Below, in pieces: positions 15,224 through 23,706 of a stretch of DNA of 64,000 bases. This DNA comes from Schinkia azotoformans LMG 9581 (lineage in GTDB: Bacteria > Bacillota > Bacilli > Bacillales > Bacillaceae_J). The stretch covers positions 1-64,000 of the forward strand of contig NZ_AJLR01000116.1 of assembly GCF_000307855.1 (NCBI RefSeq), in the 5' to 3' direction. Within the stretch, counting starts at the first letter, position 1; each line of letters opens with the position of its first letter. Below the pieces are notes generated by a model, which saw only the letters and a program-made list of their open reading frames with translations, made no database searches and was not told where the DNA came from. A program made the translations under genes and the position numbers.

Positions 15224-16352
15224 CAAAAGTCCCAAGTACAGCTCTTGTGATAATTTCAATGGCTATATAAAGTGCATCATGGTTAAATGACATGTTAGGA
15301 TGATGAAGGCCAGGGGTTAAATCACAGCCGAGGCCAAGCATCGTTGCCTTGATTGTTGGTTTTTCCTTCGTATAAAAATGAAAATCCTCTCCACCCGGAG
15401 TCATGATTGGTCCAACAAGCCCTCCTATTCCAAGGGTATCTTCTATAGCTTTTTCCAAAAGTTTTTCCGCGAATGGATTTACTACTGCCGCATATACTCT
15501 ACCTTTTTGTTCAATCGTTAATTCACATTGATATAAAGAAGCCAAACTCTTTATGATGTGATCTACCTTTTCAATCAATTGTTCCATTGCTTCATTCGAT
15601 TGTGCACGTAAATCAAGACTGAACTTAGCTGAACCTGGAATAATATTTGCATTTGTACTGCTGCCTGCTGAAACATGTGTCATTTTAACGGAATATGGAA
15701 CAAGCGGATCGAGGCGAATTCCTTTCATTTGTTCAACAATAGCGGTAATGACTTCAATAGCATTGACCGTAAGATGCGGTTTGGCAGCGTGTCCGTCGAA
15801 ACCATGAATCTCGCCATTTATAGTTGTAGTAGATCCATGAATGATACCTGACGAGGCTTGACCAAACCTTAACTCCTGTATAGGACGCAGATGAACACCA
15901 TAAAGGAAGTCAATATCTTCCAACACCTGTTTTTCTACCATTTTTAATGCGCCTTCCCCGACTTCTTCAGCCGGTTGAAAAATAAACTTTACCATTCCTG
16001 GCAGCACTGCTTCCATTTTTTTTAATAATAATAGAACACCTAAAACAATCGTCATATGCGCATCATGTCCACAGGAGTGGTTAGCTCGGAATGTTCCGTT
16101 CACATCTTGAAAAAGAGCATCCATATCAGCTCTGATGCCTACCGTAATATTACCTTCTCTTTTGTTCCCTGACCATGTCCCAATGACCCCGGGTATGTCA
16201 TCAAACCGCTTGACCTCAAGTCCATTCTTTTCAAGGATTCTTGAAATATAGTTTGTTGTTTCAAATTCCTTCCAGCTTATTTCGGGATTTTCATGTAAAT
16301 GCTGGAATATATTCAAAATCTCCGGCTTCAGTTCCTCTATTAATTTTTTCAT
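15207..16352 (-). CDS. M20-family amidohydrolase (N-acyl-amino-acid deacylase type)
   Basis: A 381-residue metal-dependent hydrolase. Motifs include NHSCGHDAHMT (metal-binding Cys/His/Asp) and QPAEEVGEGA with the catalytic Glu pair, and a late HHPNMSFNHDAL segment. Homologues (IAA-amino acid hydrolases, hippurate hydrolases, N-acetyl-diaminopimelate or N-acetyl-cysteine deacetylases) remove acyl groups from amino acids. RBS AAGAGGAAGT is upstream. It sits next to a YitT-family membrane gene on the same strand, 65 bases apart. Substrate not determinable. Confidence 0.85.
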   Translation of the reverse strand: MKKLIEELKPEILNIFQHLHENPEISWKEFETTNYISRILEKNGLEVKRFDDIPGVIGTWSGNKREGNITVGIRADMDALFQDVNGTFRANHSCGHDAHMTIVLGVLLLLKKMEAVLPGMVKFIFQPAEEVGEGALKMVEKQVLEDIDFLYGVHLRPIQELRFGQASSGIIHGSTTTINGEIHGFDGHAAKPHLTVNAIEVITAIVEQMKGIRLDPLVPYSVKMTHVSAGSSTNANIIPGSAKFSLDLRAQSNEAMEQLIEKVDHIIKSLASLYQCELTIEQKGRVYAAVVNPFAEKLLEKAIEDTLGIGGLVGPIMTPGGEDFHFYTKEKPTIKATMLGLGCDLTPGLHHPNMSFNHDALYIAIEIITRAVLGTFEGTCI

Positions 16353-16417
16353 GATACTTCCTCTTTCTTTATGGTTAACGAAAATCCCCCTACTGCAAAG
16401 GAATAGGGAGACAAATT

Positions 16418-17287
16418 TTAATGAATATCATGCTTTTTGAAGTTACCACCCTTAACCTCAGTTACATCATAAATAGCAACAAAGGCCCTTGGATCAATTT
16501 CCTGAATGATTTCTTTCATTTTGCTTTCTTCCAAGCGGTTGATGATACAAGTAATTTCCTTGAATTGTTCATTTGAATAACCGCCAAGTGCCAATGAATA
16601 CGTTGCCCCGCGCCCTAATCGGTCACGAATTGTTTCAACCATTAACTCCGGTTCCGTTGTGATAATTTTAAAGGATTTCAAACCACTCAATCCTTCCTCA
16701 ACAATAGGAATCACTTTAGATGCGATAAAGTAAGCAATAGCTGATAAAAAGGCACCTTGAAGGCCAAACACAGTTGATACAACAATAAACACAAACATAT
16801 TCAAAAATAGGATTAGATCACTTGTTCCAAAAGGGGATTTTCTAGAAAGTAATACGGCCAACATATCAATTCCGTCCAAAGCACCACCGTTACGTAAAGC
16901 CAACCCCATTCCAAAACCGATGATAATCCCACCTACAACGGTTACTAACAATGTATCACCTTGGATAATGGTTGGTATATGGTGCATAAGGCTCGTGCTG
17001 ACCGCTAGTGTGGCTATCCCAATAACTGAATAAATAGCAAAACTTTTACCAATTTGTTTATATCCTAAATAGACGAAGGGGATGTTTAATAGGGCAATTA
17101 GAAGCCCTAGGGGTAATCCAAATAATTGGGAACCAACGATACTTAGACCTGTCACACCACCATCTGATACACGGTTCGGGATTAATACCGATTCTAGTCC
17201 ATATGCCGTTATAATACCCCCTATAATTACCAATAATGCTCGTGAAACTATCTTTAATTTAATAGTTTTTTGCTTTGCACTTGCCAT
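16418..17287 (-). CDS. YitT-family membrane protein
   Basis: A 289-residue protein with five to six membrane helices (residues about 15-180) followed by a soluble C-terminal DUF2179-type domain. The family pattern is clear: GGIITAYGLESVLIPNRVSDGG at the start, NGGALDGIDMLAVLL, and TTEPELM ... RGATYSLALGGYS. Its transport or signalling role is not known. ATG with RBS GAGAGGAAAAT. A hairpin at about 16385-16411 separates it from the M20 gene, with only a short T-run. Confidence 0.85.
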   Translation of the reverse strand: MASAKQKTIKLKIVSRALLVIIGGIITAYGLESVLIPNRVSDGGVTGLSIVGSQLFGLPLGLLIALLNIPFVYLGYKQIGKSFAIYSVIGIATLAVSTSLMHHIPTIIQGDTLLVTVVGGIIIGFGMGLALRNGGALDGIDMLAVLLSRKSPFGTSDLILFLNMFVFIVVSTVFGLQGAFLSAIAYFIASKVIPIVEEGLSGLKSFKIITTEPELMVETIRDRLGRGATYSLALGGYSNEQFKEITCIINRLEESKMKEIIQEIDPRAFVAIYDVTEVKGGNFKKHDIH

Positions 17288-17450
17288 ATTATTTTCCTCT
17301 CTTCGAACATTTACATATTATTCCTTTTTTATGTAATTATTTTAACACAAGGGAGTCCCCGTAGATTATATTTTTTACAATTTTTTATTTGGATATTTTG
17401 TGCTGTTTATCGCAAAACTATAATGAATACCATGAAAGAAGGGAATTTCA

Positions 17451-18200
17451 ATGCGGTTTTTTCGTTGCTTTCTTATAATAGAGATTCTTTTTTTGGTGTT
17501 TGTAGGATTAGCTTGTTTTCCTATTTCAGCCCATGCCACAAGCTATCCGTTGCAAGCAAAATATCCGGAAGTAATGATTTACAAAGCTCACACAACACAA
17601 AAAGTGATTGCCCTATCATTCGATGATGGCCCCGATCAACGGTTTACGCCTCTAATATTAAATATTTTAAACAAATATGATGTGAAAGCAACTTTTTTTT
17701 TATTGGGTACAAGAGTTCAGACCTACCCAGATGTTGCAAAAAGAATTTATAATGAAGGGCACGTGATTGGAAATCATACTTATTGGCATCCACAGCTGAC
17801 AAAAACCGGGGTAAATAATATGATTTGGGAAATTGAAAAAAATGAAAAAAAAATCTTATCCATTACAAATGTGAAAACAAATTTATTCCGTGCACCATAT
17901 GGGGCTCTAAACGAACAGCTTGTTAAACAATTGGATGTAATGGGTTATCGCGGGGCCGGGTGGTCCGTGGATTCAGAGGATTGGAAAAGCTTATCATCTG
18001 TTAAAATAAAACAAAATATACTGAACAATATTCACCCCGGAGCAATTATCCTAATGCATAGTGCTGGGCATTGGACACAGGACTTAACAGGTACTGTTCT
18101 AGCTTTAAATGAACTCATACCTTATCTGAAAGAGGAAGGATATACTTTTGTAACAATCCCGGAGCTTTGGTCAATCGAGCACGGAAATACAAACAAATAG
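17451..18200 (+). CDS. Polysaccharide deacetylase (NodB domain), exported
   Basis: A 249-residue enzyme with an N-terminal signal peptide (residues 1 to about 26) and a NodB domain. Motif 1 is SFDDGPDQ with the catalytic Asp and metal Asp, motif 2 HTYWHP gives the metal His pair, motif 3 is FRAPYG, then GWSVDSEDW and ILMHSAG. It resembles PdaA/PdaB-like enzymes that remove acetyl groups from peptidoglycan, often in sporulation. RBS AGAAGGGAATTTCA is upstream. Convergent with the SOD gene, sharing a strong hairpin. Confidence 0.88.
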   Translation: MRFFRCFLIIEILFLVFVGLACFPISAHATSYPLQAKYPEVMIYKAHTTQKVIALSFDDGPDQRFTPLILNILNKYDVKATFFLLGTRVQTYPDVAKRIYNEGHVIGNHTYWHPQLTKTGVNNMIWEIEKNEKKILSITNVKTNLFRAPYGALNEQLVKQLDVMGYRGAGWSVDSEDWKSLSSVKIKQNILNNIHPGAIILMHSAGHWTQDLTGTVLALNELIPYLKEEGYTFVTIPELWSIEHGNTNK

Positions 18201-18239
18201 CAGGAGCGAATTCGGGTTTGAATTGCCCTGCTATTTGTT
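18192..18239. terminator. Bidirectional terminator hairpin
   Basis: Perfect 13-bp stem AACAAATAGCAGG / CCTGCTATTTGTT with a 22-base loop between two convergent genes; the left arm overlaps the deacetylase stop codon. Confidence 0.65.
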
Positions 18240-18242
18240 GCA

Positions 18243-18881
18243 TTATTGTGGAATATTTCCACCAGCTACCCTGACTCCTGAATTGCCGGCCGGATCCGTT
18301 TTTTCATCATCCTCTTCGGCATGAATGATTAAAGATTTTCCTAATATGCTGTTAGTTACGCCATGATCAAGTGATAGACCGTCAAGGACTATGGCTTGAT
18401 CGACTTTTCCATCTTTATCAGCAACAAGGTTCTGAATATCACCGAGATGTGCTCCTTTAGGGTTATCATGTCCATGTTGTTTTCCAGTCGGATTAAAATG
18501 CCCACCAGCTGTCGTAAAATCACCGTTTGTTATTGGGTTTTCATGAATGTGAAAACCGTGCTTGCCGGGAGTAAGACCACCTACATTGACTTTGACTATT
18601 ACCTGCTTACCCATCTGTACTAAACCGGCAACTCCAATAACGTCACCTTTGGTGTTGTACAATTCAAGATATGTAGTGATGAATTTATGCTGTCTGCCGT
18701 TGGATGTAAAATAAGTGTAAGAATAATTATAAGTGGATGGAGTAGGAAAACTTGCCACATTCTTATTATCCTTTGCACCATTGTCTTTAGCTGCACCAAT
18801 AAAACTATTAGGCAAAAATACAACCGCTAGGAGCAGCATACCAACTATAAAAAGTACGGAAGGTATAGCAAACTTTTTCAT
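18243..18881 (-). CDS. Cu/Zn-type superoxide dismutase family protein, membrane-anchored or exported
   Basis: About 212 residues: an N-terminal hydrophobic helix without lipobox, a linker, then a SOD_Cu domain. The copper histidines (HGFHIHE and LIIHAEE), the bridging His (GGHFNP) and zinc ligands (HGHDNPKGAHLGD) are all present, as is the active-site Arg (SGVRVAGG). Both cysteines of the usual disulfide are missing: Thr-Thr-Ala-Gly-Gly-His precedes the bridging site without Cys, and the C-terminal GVRVACG is GVRVAGG. B. subtilis YojM is a related protein lacking a copper ligand, unlike this one. The ATG at 18881 has AAAGTGAG eight bases upstream; a GTG at 18890 is possible. Confidence 0.82.
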   Translation of the reverse strand: MKKFAIPSVLFIVGMLLLAVVFLPNSFIGAAKDNGAKDNKNVASFPTPSTYNYSYTYFTSNGRQHKFITTYLELYNTKGDVIGVAGLVQMGKQVIVKVNVGGLTPGKHGFHIHENPITNGDFTTAGGHFNPTGKQHGHDNPKGAHLGDIQNLVADKDGKVDQAIVLDGLSLDHGVTNSILGKSLIIHAEEDDEKTDPAGNSGVRVAGGNIPQ

Positions 18882-19060
18882 CTTGTTCACTCACTTTCTA
18901 ATTTATTACTTTAGGATGTATTTTCCACTACCTATTATGTCTTGGTAATTAGATTATCAAACCCGGAAATTTTATATTTTTCCAAAAAACAAATAAAATA
19001 TTCTTCTATTCTATAACCATAATATTATTATGTTAACTAATTCCCGGCATTGGTCATTAA

Positions 19061-19091
19061 AAAACGTTTGGAATAGATTGGCTTCCAAACG
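19061..19091 (-). terminator. Rho-independent terminator of the HD gene
   Basis: CGTTTGGAA / TTCCAAACG stem with nine-base loop, then TTTTTTAA on the minus strand, just after the HD gene stop. Confidence 0.85.
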
Positions 19092-19103
19092 CTGTTGTTT
19101 TAT

Positions 19104-19655
19104 CTAATTATCTGAAGACGGACCAAATACGTCCTCCACTTCTTTTTTCAATAAATCTAGGAGCGGAAAATGACTTTCATGTCCAAGACTCTCAATTATA
19201 TTCCTGTAATACCACTCTTGCTTCTCTCGTCCTCTTTTGAATTTTTCCCAAGTGGCTTCCCCTAGGTTTGTAAGGTCACGGTTGATAGATCTAAGATTGT
19301 GGAGTTTGTCGGCACATGCCACTTCTCGAATCAAAAGAGGCGCACTTTTTAAGTACTCAATCGTATGTTTTTTCCTATCTTCCCAGCTCGCACCTTTATC
19401 AGGTTCCGAACAACCTTTAACGATGTTAAGCACTTCTTCACCGAAATTATTCAAAATATCAGCTTCCGTAGTTTCTGTATCCTCTAGTGTATCATGGAGA
19501 ATTCCTGCAACGATCGCTTCTTCACTACATCCGGCTTTTTGCAAGATCATACCAACACCAACAGGGTGGCTAATATAGGGGATGTCCGTTTCTTTTCGGA
19601 ATTGGTTGCGATGTGCTGTTGCAGCAAATTCAATTGCATAATCAATTAAATTCAT
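19104..19655 (-). CDS. MESH1/SpoT-like HD-domain hydrolase
   Basis: A 183-residue stand-alone HD protein. Metal and catalytic residues typical of (p)ppGpp hydrolases are present: His30 in YISHP, HD at 54-55, ED at 58-59 (ILHDTLEDTE) and ADKLHNLRSI near 115. It has no synthetase domain. Small alarmone hydrolases of this type remove pyrophosphate from ppGpp or act on NADPH in animals. RBS ACGGAGGTG is upstream. A RelA/SpoT synthetase-domain protein is encoded 16 kb away in this window; a functional link is only a possibility. Confidence 0.8.
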   Translation of the reverse strand: MNLIDYAIEFAATAHRNQFRKETDIPYISHPVGVGMILQKAGCSEEAIVAGILHDTLEDTETTEADILNNFGEEVLNIVKGCSEPDKGASWEDRKKHTIEYLKSAPLLIREVACADKLHNLRSINRDLTNLGEATWEKFKRGREKQEWYYRNIIESLGHESHFPLLDLLKKEVEDVFGPSSDN

Positions 19656-19778
19656 AGTGAGTACACCTCCGTATATATGTATATAGTCGTCTTTATTTTC
19701 CTCATTGTATCATGGACCAAAAAAAATGTCGTTTTCATATAAGAAAACGACGTTTTGCTACCTGCTTTTTTACGTGTG

Positions 19779-20216
19779 TTATCCCCAACTAGGATTGTTT
19801 CCATATAAAATGGTCCGGGCTATCCCAATAAAGTATTCCGATTCCCTAATAATATGATCAAGTACAGTTTGTGCAATCATATTATCCTTTGCCGCTACAC
19901 TATTGGTTTTAATCTGACGGCATAATTCAATAAATTTCATGCTTTCGTCTAAGCAGAAAGCTATAAGCTGAATAACCTGCTGTTGAAGTTGCTCATAAAC
20001 CATAGTGTTACGAACCACAGTTTCTACATAACTTACAACGATTTGATGAGTTTTTCCGAGAGCTTGCTCCCATTCTTTTAATGCATCTACATATTTCCGC
20101 TCTAAATTACTAAGAGCAACCCGAATTACTACAGTGTGCTCTCGTTCTTGTTCCTTCCAAAATTCAGCTTCATCCAAAATCCGTAAGGGCATCTGCTGTC
20201 CATAATAAAATTGCAT
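19779..20216 (-). CDS. DUF2935 family protein
   Basis: A 145-residue, mainly helical protein. The RILDEAEFWKEQEREHTVVIR start followed by long helices is the DUF2935 pattern (ferritin-like helical bundle with Glu and His). Only one copy of the domain is present; many homologues carry two. GGGAGG lies directly before the ATG-ACG-ATG at the start, so the second ATG (20216) is used. Function unknown. It heads a patch of small sporulation-type genes. Confidence 0.7.
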   Translation of the reverse strand: MQFYYGQQMPLRILDEAEFWKEQEREHTVVIRVALSNLERKYVDALKEWEQALGKTHQIVVSYVETVVRNTMVYEQLQQQVIQLIAFCLDESMKFIELCRQIKTNSVAAKDNMIAQTVLDHIIRESEYFIGIARTILYGNNPSWG

Positions 20217-20413
20217 CGTCATCCTCCCTATTATTGAAAATGAACTCATTTAAATATATAGATAAAAGAAAAGGAATATGACTTGTATCACATAGCAAGA
20301 CCATTTCCTTGACTATTTTTGAGCCCAAATATCAATAATCTGGGGATTTATCCAGTTCAATTTTGGGAATTCCACATATGTTATTGTACAAATGTTTAGG
20401 GAGGTGTGTATGG

Positions 20414-20521
20414 ATGGGTGCTGTTGCAGGTGGAGCATGCTATGGTGGCGGATTTGCGTTACTCGTAATATTGTTCATCTTATTAATTATCGTAGGGTCA
20501 GCTTACGTTGGATGGTGCTAA
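20414..20521 (+). CDS. YjcZ-family sporulation micro-protein
   Basis: A 35-residue peptide: a Gly/Cys-rich head (MGAVAGGACYGGGF) and one membrane helix (ALLVILFILLIIVGSAY), ending in VGWC. This is the YjcZ/sporulation small-protein pattern. GGGAGG lies nine bases before the ATG. A CATATGTTA sequence at 20375-20383 fits a SigK/SigE -10, but no matching -35 was found. A strong terminator follows. Confidence 0.75.
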   Translation: MGAVAGGACYGGGFALLVILFILLIIVGSAYVGWC

Positions 20522-20545
20522 TAATAACATAAATAGTATATATGC

Positions 20546-20586
20546 AACCCTTGGTCACGCTGCTAGCAGGACCAAGGGTTTTTCTC
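20546..20586 (+). terminator. Rho-independent terminator
   Basis: AACCCTTGGTC / GACCAAGGGTT perfect 11-bp stem, 13-base loop, followed by TTTTCT. Confidence 0.9.
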
Positions 20587-20602
20587 TTGATTTAGTAAAT
20601 GT

Positions 20603-20782
20603 CTAATATCCGCAAGCAGCTGCGCCAACGATGATTAATAGAATAAATAGAACTACGATTAAGACAAATACATTCCCACAAGGTGCTACAGCAACTGGTG
20701 CTACAACTGGTCTACGGCACCATGGTGCACCTACAAAACCTCCACCGAAGCCGCCCATTCCAAATCCACCATAACCAAACAT
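20603..20782 (-). CDS. YjcZ-family sporulation protein
   Basis: A 59-residue protein with a Gly/Phe-rich head (MFGYGGFGMGGFGGGF), a middle with Pro, Val and Cys, and a terminal membrane helix (VFVLIVVLFILLIIVGAAA) ending in CGY. RBS GAAGGAGG sits seven bases before the ATG. Its helix is similar to that of the 35-residue gene facing it, so the two are probably related. A SigK-like promoter is seen upstream, fitting expression in the mother cell late in sporulation. Confidence 0.75.
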   Translation of the reverse strand: MFGYGGFGMGGFGGGFVGAPWCRRPVVAPVAVAPCGNVFVLIVVLFILLIIVGAAACGY

Positions 20783-20819
20783 ATTTTTTCCTCCTTCAAT
20801 TATTTTTAAAATATCAATT

Positions 20820-20846
20820 TAATTTATGCTTTTAGAAAACTATTGT
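20820..20846 (-). promoter_or_regulatory. SigK-like promoter of the YjcZ-type gene
   Basis: Minus strand AC, 16 bases, then CATAAATTA, close to the SigK pattern; about 38 bases upstream of the start codon. Confidence 0.45.
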
Positions 20847-20878
20847 AAGGGCATACACCTTTTTTATGAACCCATTTA

Positions 20879-21136
20879 TTACCAGAAGAACCATGGAATT
20901 AAAGCCAAACCAGCAATGGCTCCTAAGGCGATTCCTACACCAAATCCTCCCCATCCCCAGCCAAATCCATATCCAAATCCACCTAAGTTTCTTGGTCCAC
21001 CAAGTGGCTGCAAATAGACCCTGTTAGCAGTAACACGATGGATGATTCCTCTATGAATTCGTCCATCATGGGTTCTAATTTCAACAGCCTTGCCCATATG
21101 TCGATTACATAATGCATGGTAATGTCCAACTGACAT
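20879..21136 (-). CDS. Small protein with Sm-like barrel segment and C-terminal membrane helix
   Basis: An 85-residue protein. Residues 1-50 (CNRHMGKAVEIRTHDGRIHRGIIHRV ... VYLQPL pattern) resemble a short Sm/Hfq-like beta segment, followed by a Gly/Phe/Trp-rich linker and a hydrophobic tail ending IPWFFW. Similar proteins are frequent in Bacillus and not characterised; the surroundings point to sporulation. RBS GGGGGTGAATGA precedes the ATG. A CATATGGTA sequence upstream may be a SigK -10. Confidence 0.65.
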   Translation of the reverse strand: MSVGHYHALCNRHMGKAVEIRTHDGRIHRGIIHRVTANRVYLQPLGGPRNLGGFGYGFGWGWGGFGVGIALGAIAGLALIPWFFW

Positions 21137-21331
21137 TCATTCACCCCCATTTCTTTCGTACCATATGACATCTTATGCTTTGATACATGCTTTCGAAAGG
21201 ACGAATGAATCAGGGGATAAGTGGAATACGAGCGAATTGAAAAATGAGCATTTAATCAAATAGCCTATACACAATGCATCTTCTTCGAATAAAAATAAAA
21301 GGAATTAAATTATATTATAGGAGGGAATGGA

Positions 21332-21544
21332 ATGTCTGAACGCAGGGAAGCTAAGGTAATCCACGTCGATAAGTTAATCATACACGCGAAAGAAGTAGAA
21401 ATTATTCATGAACGAAATGATGACCACCAACCTCATCATATGCCAAGAAGACCTAGAAGAGATCCGTGGGGGCTCTTTTGGGGTAGGCCACAATCAGAAC
21501 AAGACGATGGACATGAATCTTATGAGGAAAGACGCAACGATTAA
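21332..21544 (+). CDS. Small charged hypothetical protein
   Basis: A 70-residue hydrophilic protein, start MSERREAKVIHVDKLIIHAK, with an Arg/Pro-rich middle containing RRDPWGLFWG and an acidic tail. ATAGGAGGG lies before the ATG and a strong terminator follows, so expression is likely. No domain is recognised. Position among YjcZ-type genes suggests, but does not show, a sporulation role. Confidence 0.65.
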   Translation: MSERREAKVIHVDKLIIHAKEVEIIHERNDDHQPHHMPRRPRRDPWGLFWGRPQSEQDDGHESYEERRND

Positions 21545-21567
21545 GTAGACTAAATAGGCTTATTAAT

Positions 21568-21596
21568 AAAAGACCCCCTCATTTGCAGGGGTCTTT
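21568..21596. terminator. Rho-independent terminator (convergent genes)
   Basis: AAAGACCCC / GGGGTCTTT stem between the 70-residue gene and the convergent 137-residue gene. Confidence 0.85.
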
Positions 21597-21599
21597 CCC

Positions 21600-22013
21600 T
21601 TATTCATATTCTTTTTTCTCGGCGATTTTCTTTTGATAGTACTTTTCAGTAACATTGAACTTAATTGTAAGGGGCATTTCACCAGCAACCTCTTTTTCAA
21701 TGAGTAAACGTGAACCACTTTTCCCAATTTCTGATTCATGAAAGTCAGTCGTAATTTGAATCGTCAGTAGCTTATTAGCTGGCACCATGGTAATCCTAGG
21801 GTTTCCTTCTTTCACCAATTTTTTAGTGAAGAATCTTTTATTAAAGAAAATTGTAAACAGGAGCTCATTTCCACTCTTCGAAACATTTTTGACCTCTAAT
21901 AAATAGGAATTATCTACTTCAATTAACTTTTCCTTGGAGATACCTTCAATTTCTAAGAATAATTGCACCCGATCACCTTTATGAGGAGAAATTCTTATTT
22001 TTGTTTTAGCCAA
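21600..22013 (-). CDS. Hypothetical beta-rich protein
   Basis: A 137-residue lysine-rich soluble protein of alternating strands (KTKIRISPHKGDRVQLFLEI ... LLFTIFFNKRFF ... LTIQITTDF), with no cysteine and no signal peptide. TTG start with GGGAGGG seven bases upstream. I do not recognise the family. It closes the small-gene patch and is separate from the catabolic operon downstream. Confidence 0.6.
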   Translation of the reverse strand: MAKTKIRISPHKGDRVQLFLEIEGISKEKLIEVDNSYLLEVKNVSKSGNELLFTIFFNKRFFTKKLVKEGNPRITMVPANKLLTIQITTDFHESEIGKSGSRLLIEKEVAGEMPLTIKFNVTEKYYQKKIAEKKEYE

Positions 22014-22114
22014 AGTCTACCCTCCCGTTATTGTTACACCAAACTATTATATCCGTCTAGGCGTGAAAAATTACTAAGACTATTTTCGATTTAACGGGGG
22101 TAAAAAAGAATGTC

Positions 22115-23620
22115 CTAGCCATTATCTAAGTCAAAAATTTCAATCCCCATTAGTTGTTTTTTATCTATTTTCCCGACATGTGTTTTCGGAAGCTCCTCAA
22201 CAAAAATAAATTTTTTCGGTACTTTATAGCCGCCTAACTTCTGTTGGCAGAATGCTTTTAATTCATCTTCATATATAGTATTCTCCCTCTTCGGGGCGAT
22301 GTAAGCAACAACAATTTCTCCCCACTTATCATGGCTTACACCTACAACAGCAACTTCACTGACGTATTTATGTTCAGCTAAAACATGTTCTACTTCCAAT
22401 GGATACACGTTTTCACCGCCAGTGATGATCATATCTTTCTTGCGTCCCACAATATAAAAATATCCATCTTTATCTTTTTTCGCTAAGTCACCAGTGTGGA
22501 GCCATCCTTTTACCTTTGTTGCTTTTGTTTGTTCGGGATTGTTCCAATAATGATCAAAAACATGGTACCCCTTAATGAGTAGTTCCCCAACTTCATCTGG
22601 GTCTGCTTCTGTTCCATCATCATTTATTAGCAATGCCTCATTAAACAGCATTGGTTTTCCGACTGATCCCTTCTTATTCGAAACATCACTTGGGTCCATA
22701 TAAAAGTTATTTGGTCCAGCTTCTGTTAGCCCATATCCTTCTTTAAAGGTAAGTCCCTTTTGTTCATAGGCTTGATAGATTACATGGGGACAAGGGGCAC
22801 CCCCTGATAAAAATGTGTGCATCGATGGAAATTCCGAATGTTGAAAAGCGCTTGTTTCTATTACCATATGGTGCATTGTTGGTACAAGTAAGACAATCGT
22901 ACATAACTCTCCATTGAGCAAATCAACTGTTTTTTCCGGATCAAATTTACTTGTAAAAACAACTTTTCCGCCAATCTGCAAGAGCGGAATCGTTAAGGAA
23001 AAAAGCCCTCCAGTATGGAACATTGGCAACACAGTTAATGTTGTATCATTTCCATTCAAGTTCCAGCTTAAAATTGTATTCGTCGAATTGCAAAAGATCG
23101 ATTGATGTGTGAGCACGACGCCTTTTGGATTACCTGTTGTTCCCCCTGTATAGATAATCGCTAAAGGATCTTCCTTTTGAATTGGATGTGTACATTGAAA
23201 TTCCTTTTCAAAAAGTAAGTGCTCGGCGTAGCTTTGGCTATCGACCTTTAATGTTGAAAAGGCAACAATATTTCCAATCAATTCCTTCACATCCGAATGA
23301 TAGGCAATTAAACTTGGCAAACAATCACGTATGATATATTGTATTTCCGCATTCGATAATCTCCAATTCAGTGGAACAAAGATGGCCCCTATTTTTTCAC
23401 AGGCAAAATATAAATCAAAATAACTGATATGATTTGGAGATACTAAAACAATTCGATCTCCTTTCTGAATTCCTAAACTTAAAAAATAAGCCGCAAGCTG
23501 ATTGGCTCTATCATTTAATTGGGCGTAGGTCCAACATTCTTTCGTATCACCATCAACTACCGCAATCCGATTGGGTGTAATTCCTGCTCTATTTTTCAGC
23601 CAATCTATTTCCCATGACAT
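22115..23620 (-). CDS. Acyl-CoA synthetase (AMP-forming ligase), second copy
   Basis: A 501-residue class I adenylate-forming enzyme. Motifs: YTGGTTGNPKG (AMP-binding P-loop), GYGLTEAGPN, GWLHTGDLAKKD and GGENVYPLEVEH hinge, with the catalytic lysine in HVGKIDKKQL. It activates a carboxylic acid with ATP and transfers it to CoA. The ATG at 23620 is chosen because AAAGGAGAG is six bases before it. Last gene of the Liv-type operon, separated from the hydrolase gene by an 86-base gap holding a strong hairpin. About as long as, and clearly related to, the ligase encoded near the start of the operon. Confidence 0.88.
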   Translation of the reverse strand: MSWEIDWLKNRAGITPNRIAVVDGDTKECWTYAQLNDRANQLAAYFLSLGIQKGDRIVLVSPNHISYFDLYFACEKIGAIFVPLNWRLSNAEIQYIIRDCLPSLIAYHSDVKELIGNIVAFSTLKVDSQSYAEHLLFEKEFQCTHPIQKEDPLAIIYTGGTTGNPKGVVLTHQSIFCNSTNTILSWNLNGNDTTLTVLPMFHTGGLFSLTIPLLQIGGKVVFTSKFDPEKTVDLLNGELCTIVLLVPTMHHMVIETSAFQHSEFPSMHTFLSGGAPCPHVIYQAYEQKGLTFKEGYGLTEAGPNNFYMDPSDVSNKKGSVGKPMLFNEALLINDDGTEADPDEVGELLIKGYHVFDHYWNNPEQTKATKVKGWLHTGDLAKKDKDGYFYIVGRKKDMIITGGENVYPLEVEHVLAEHKYVSEVAVVGVSHDKWGEIVVAYIAPKRENTIYEDELKAFCQQKLGGYKVPKKFIFVEELPKTHVGKIDKKQLMGIEIFDLDNG

Positions 23621-23639
23621 ATCAATCTCTCCTTTCCAG

Positions 23640-23704
23640 TGGGTCGCGGGTTCGGGAACTGTGTCCCGGTTTTGGCGGGACACAGTTCCCGACCCTCTGG
23701 CCCA
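23640..23704. repeat. REP-like palindrome, complete copy
   Basis: A perfect 16-bp stem TCGGGAACTGTGTCCC / GGGACACAGTTCCCGA with a nine-base loop, extended by imperfect outer arms (TGGGTCGCGG vs CCCTCTGGCCCA). The right arm matches copies at 29460 and 42520. It lies between the hydrolase and ligase genes and could act as a processing or attenuation hairpin in the operon mRNA. Confidence 0.7.
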
Positions 23705-23706
23705 AT

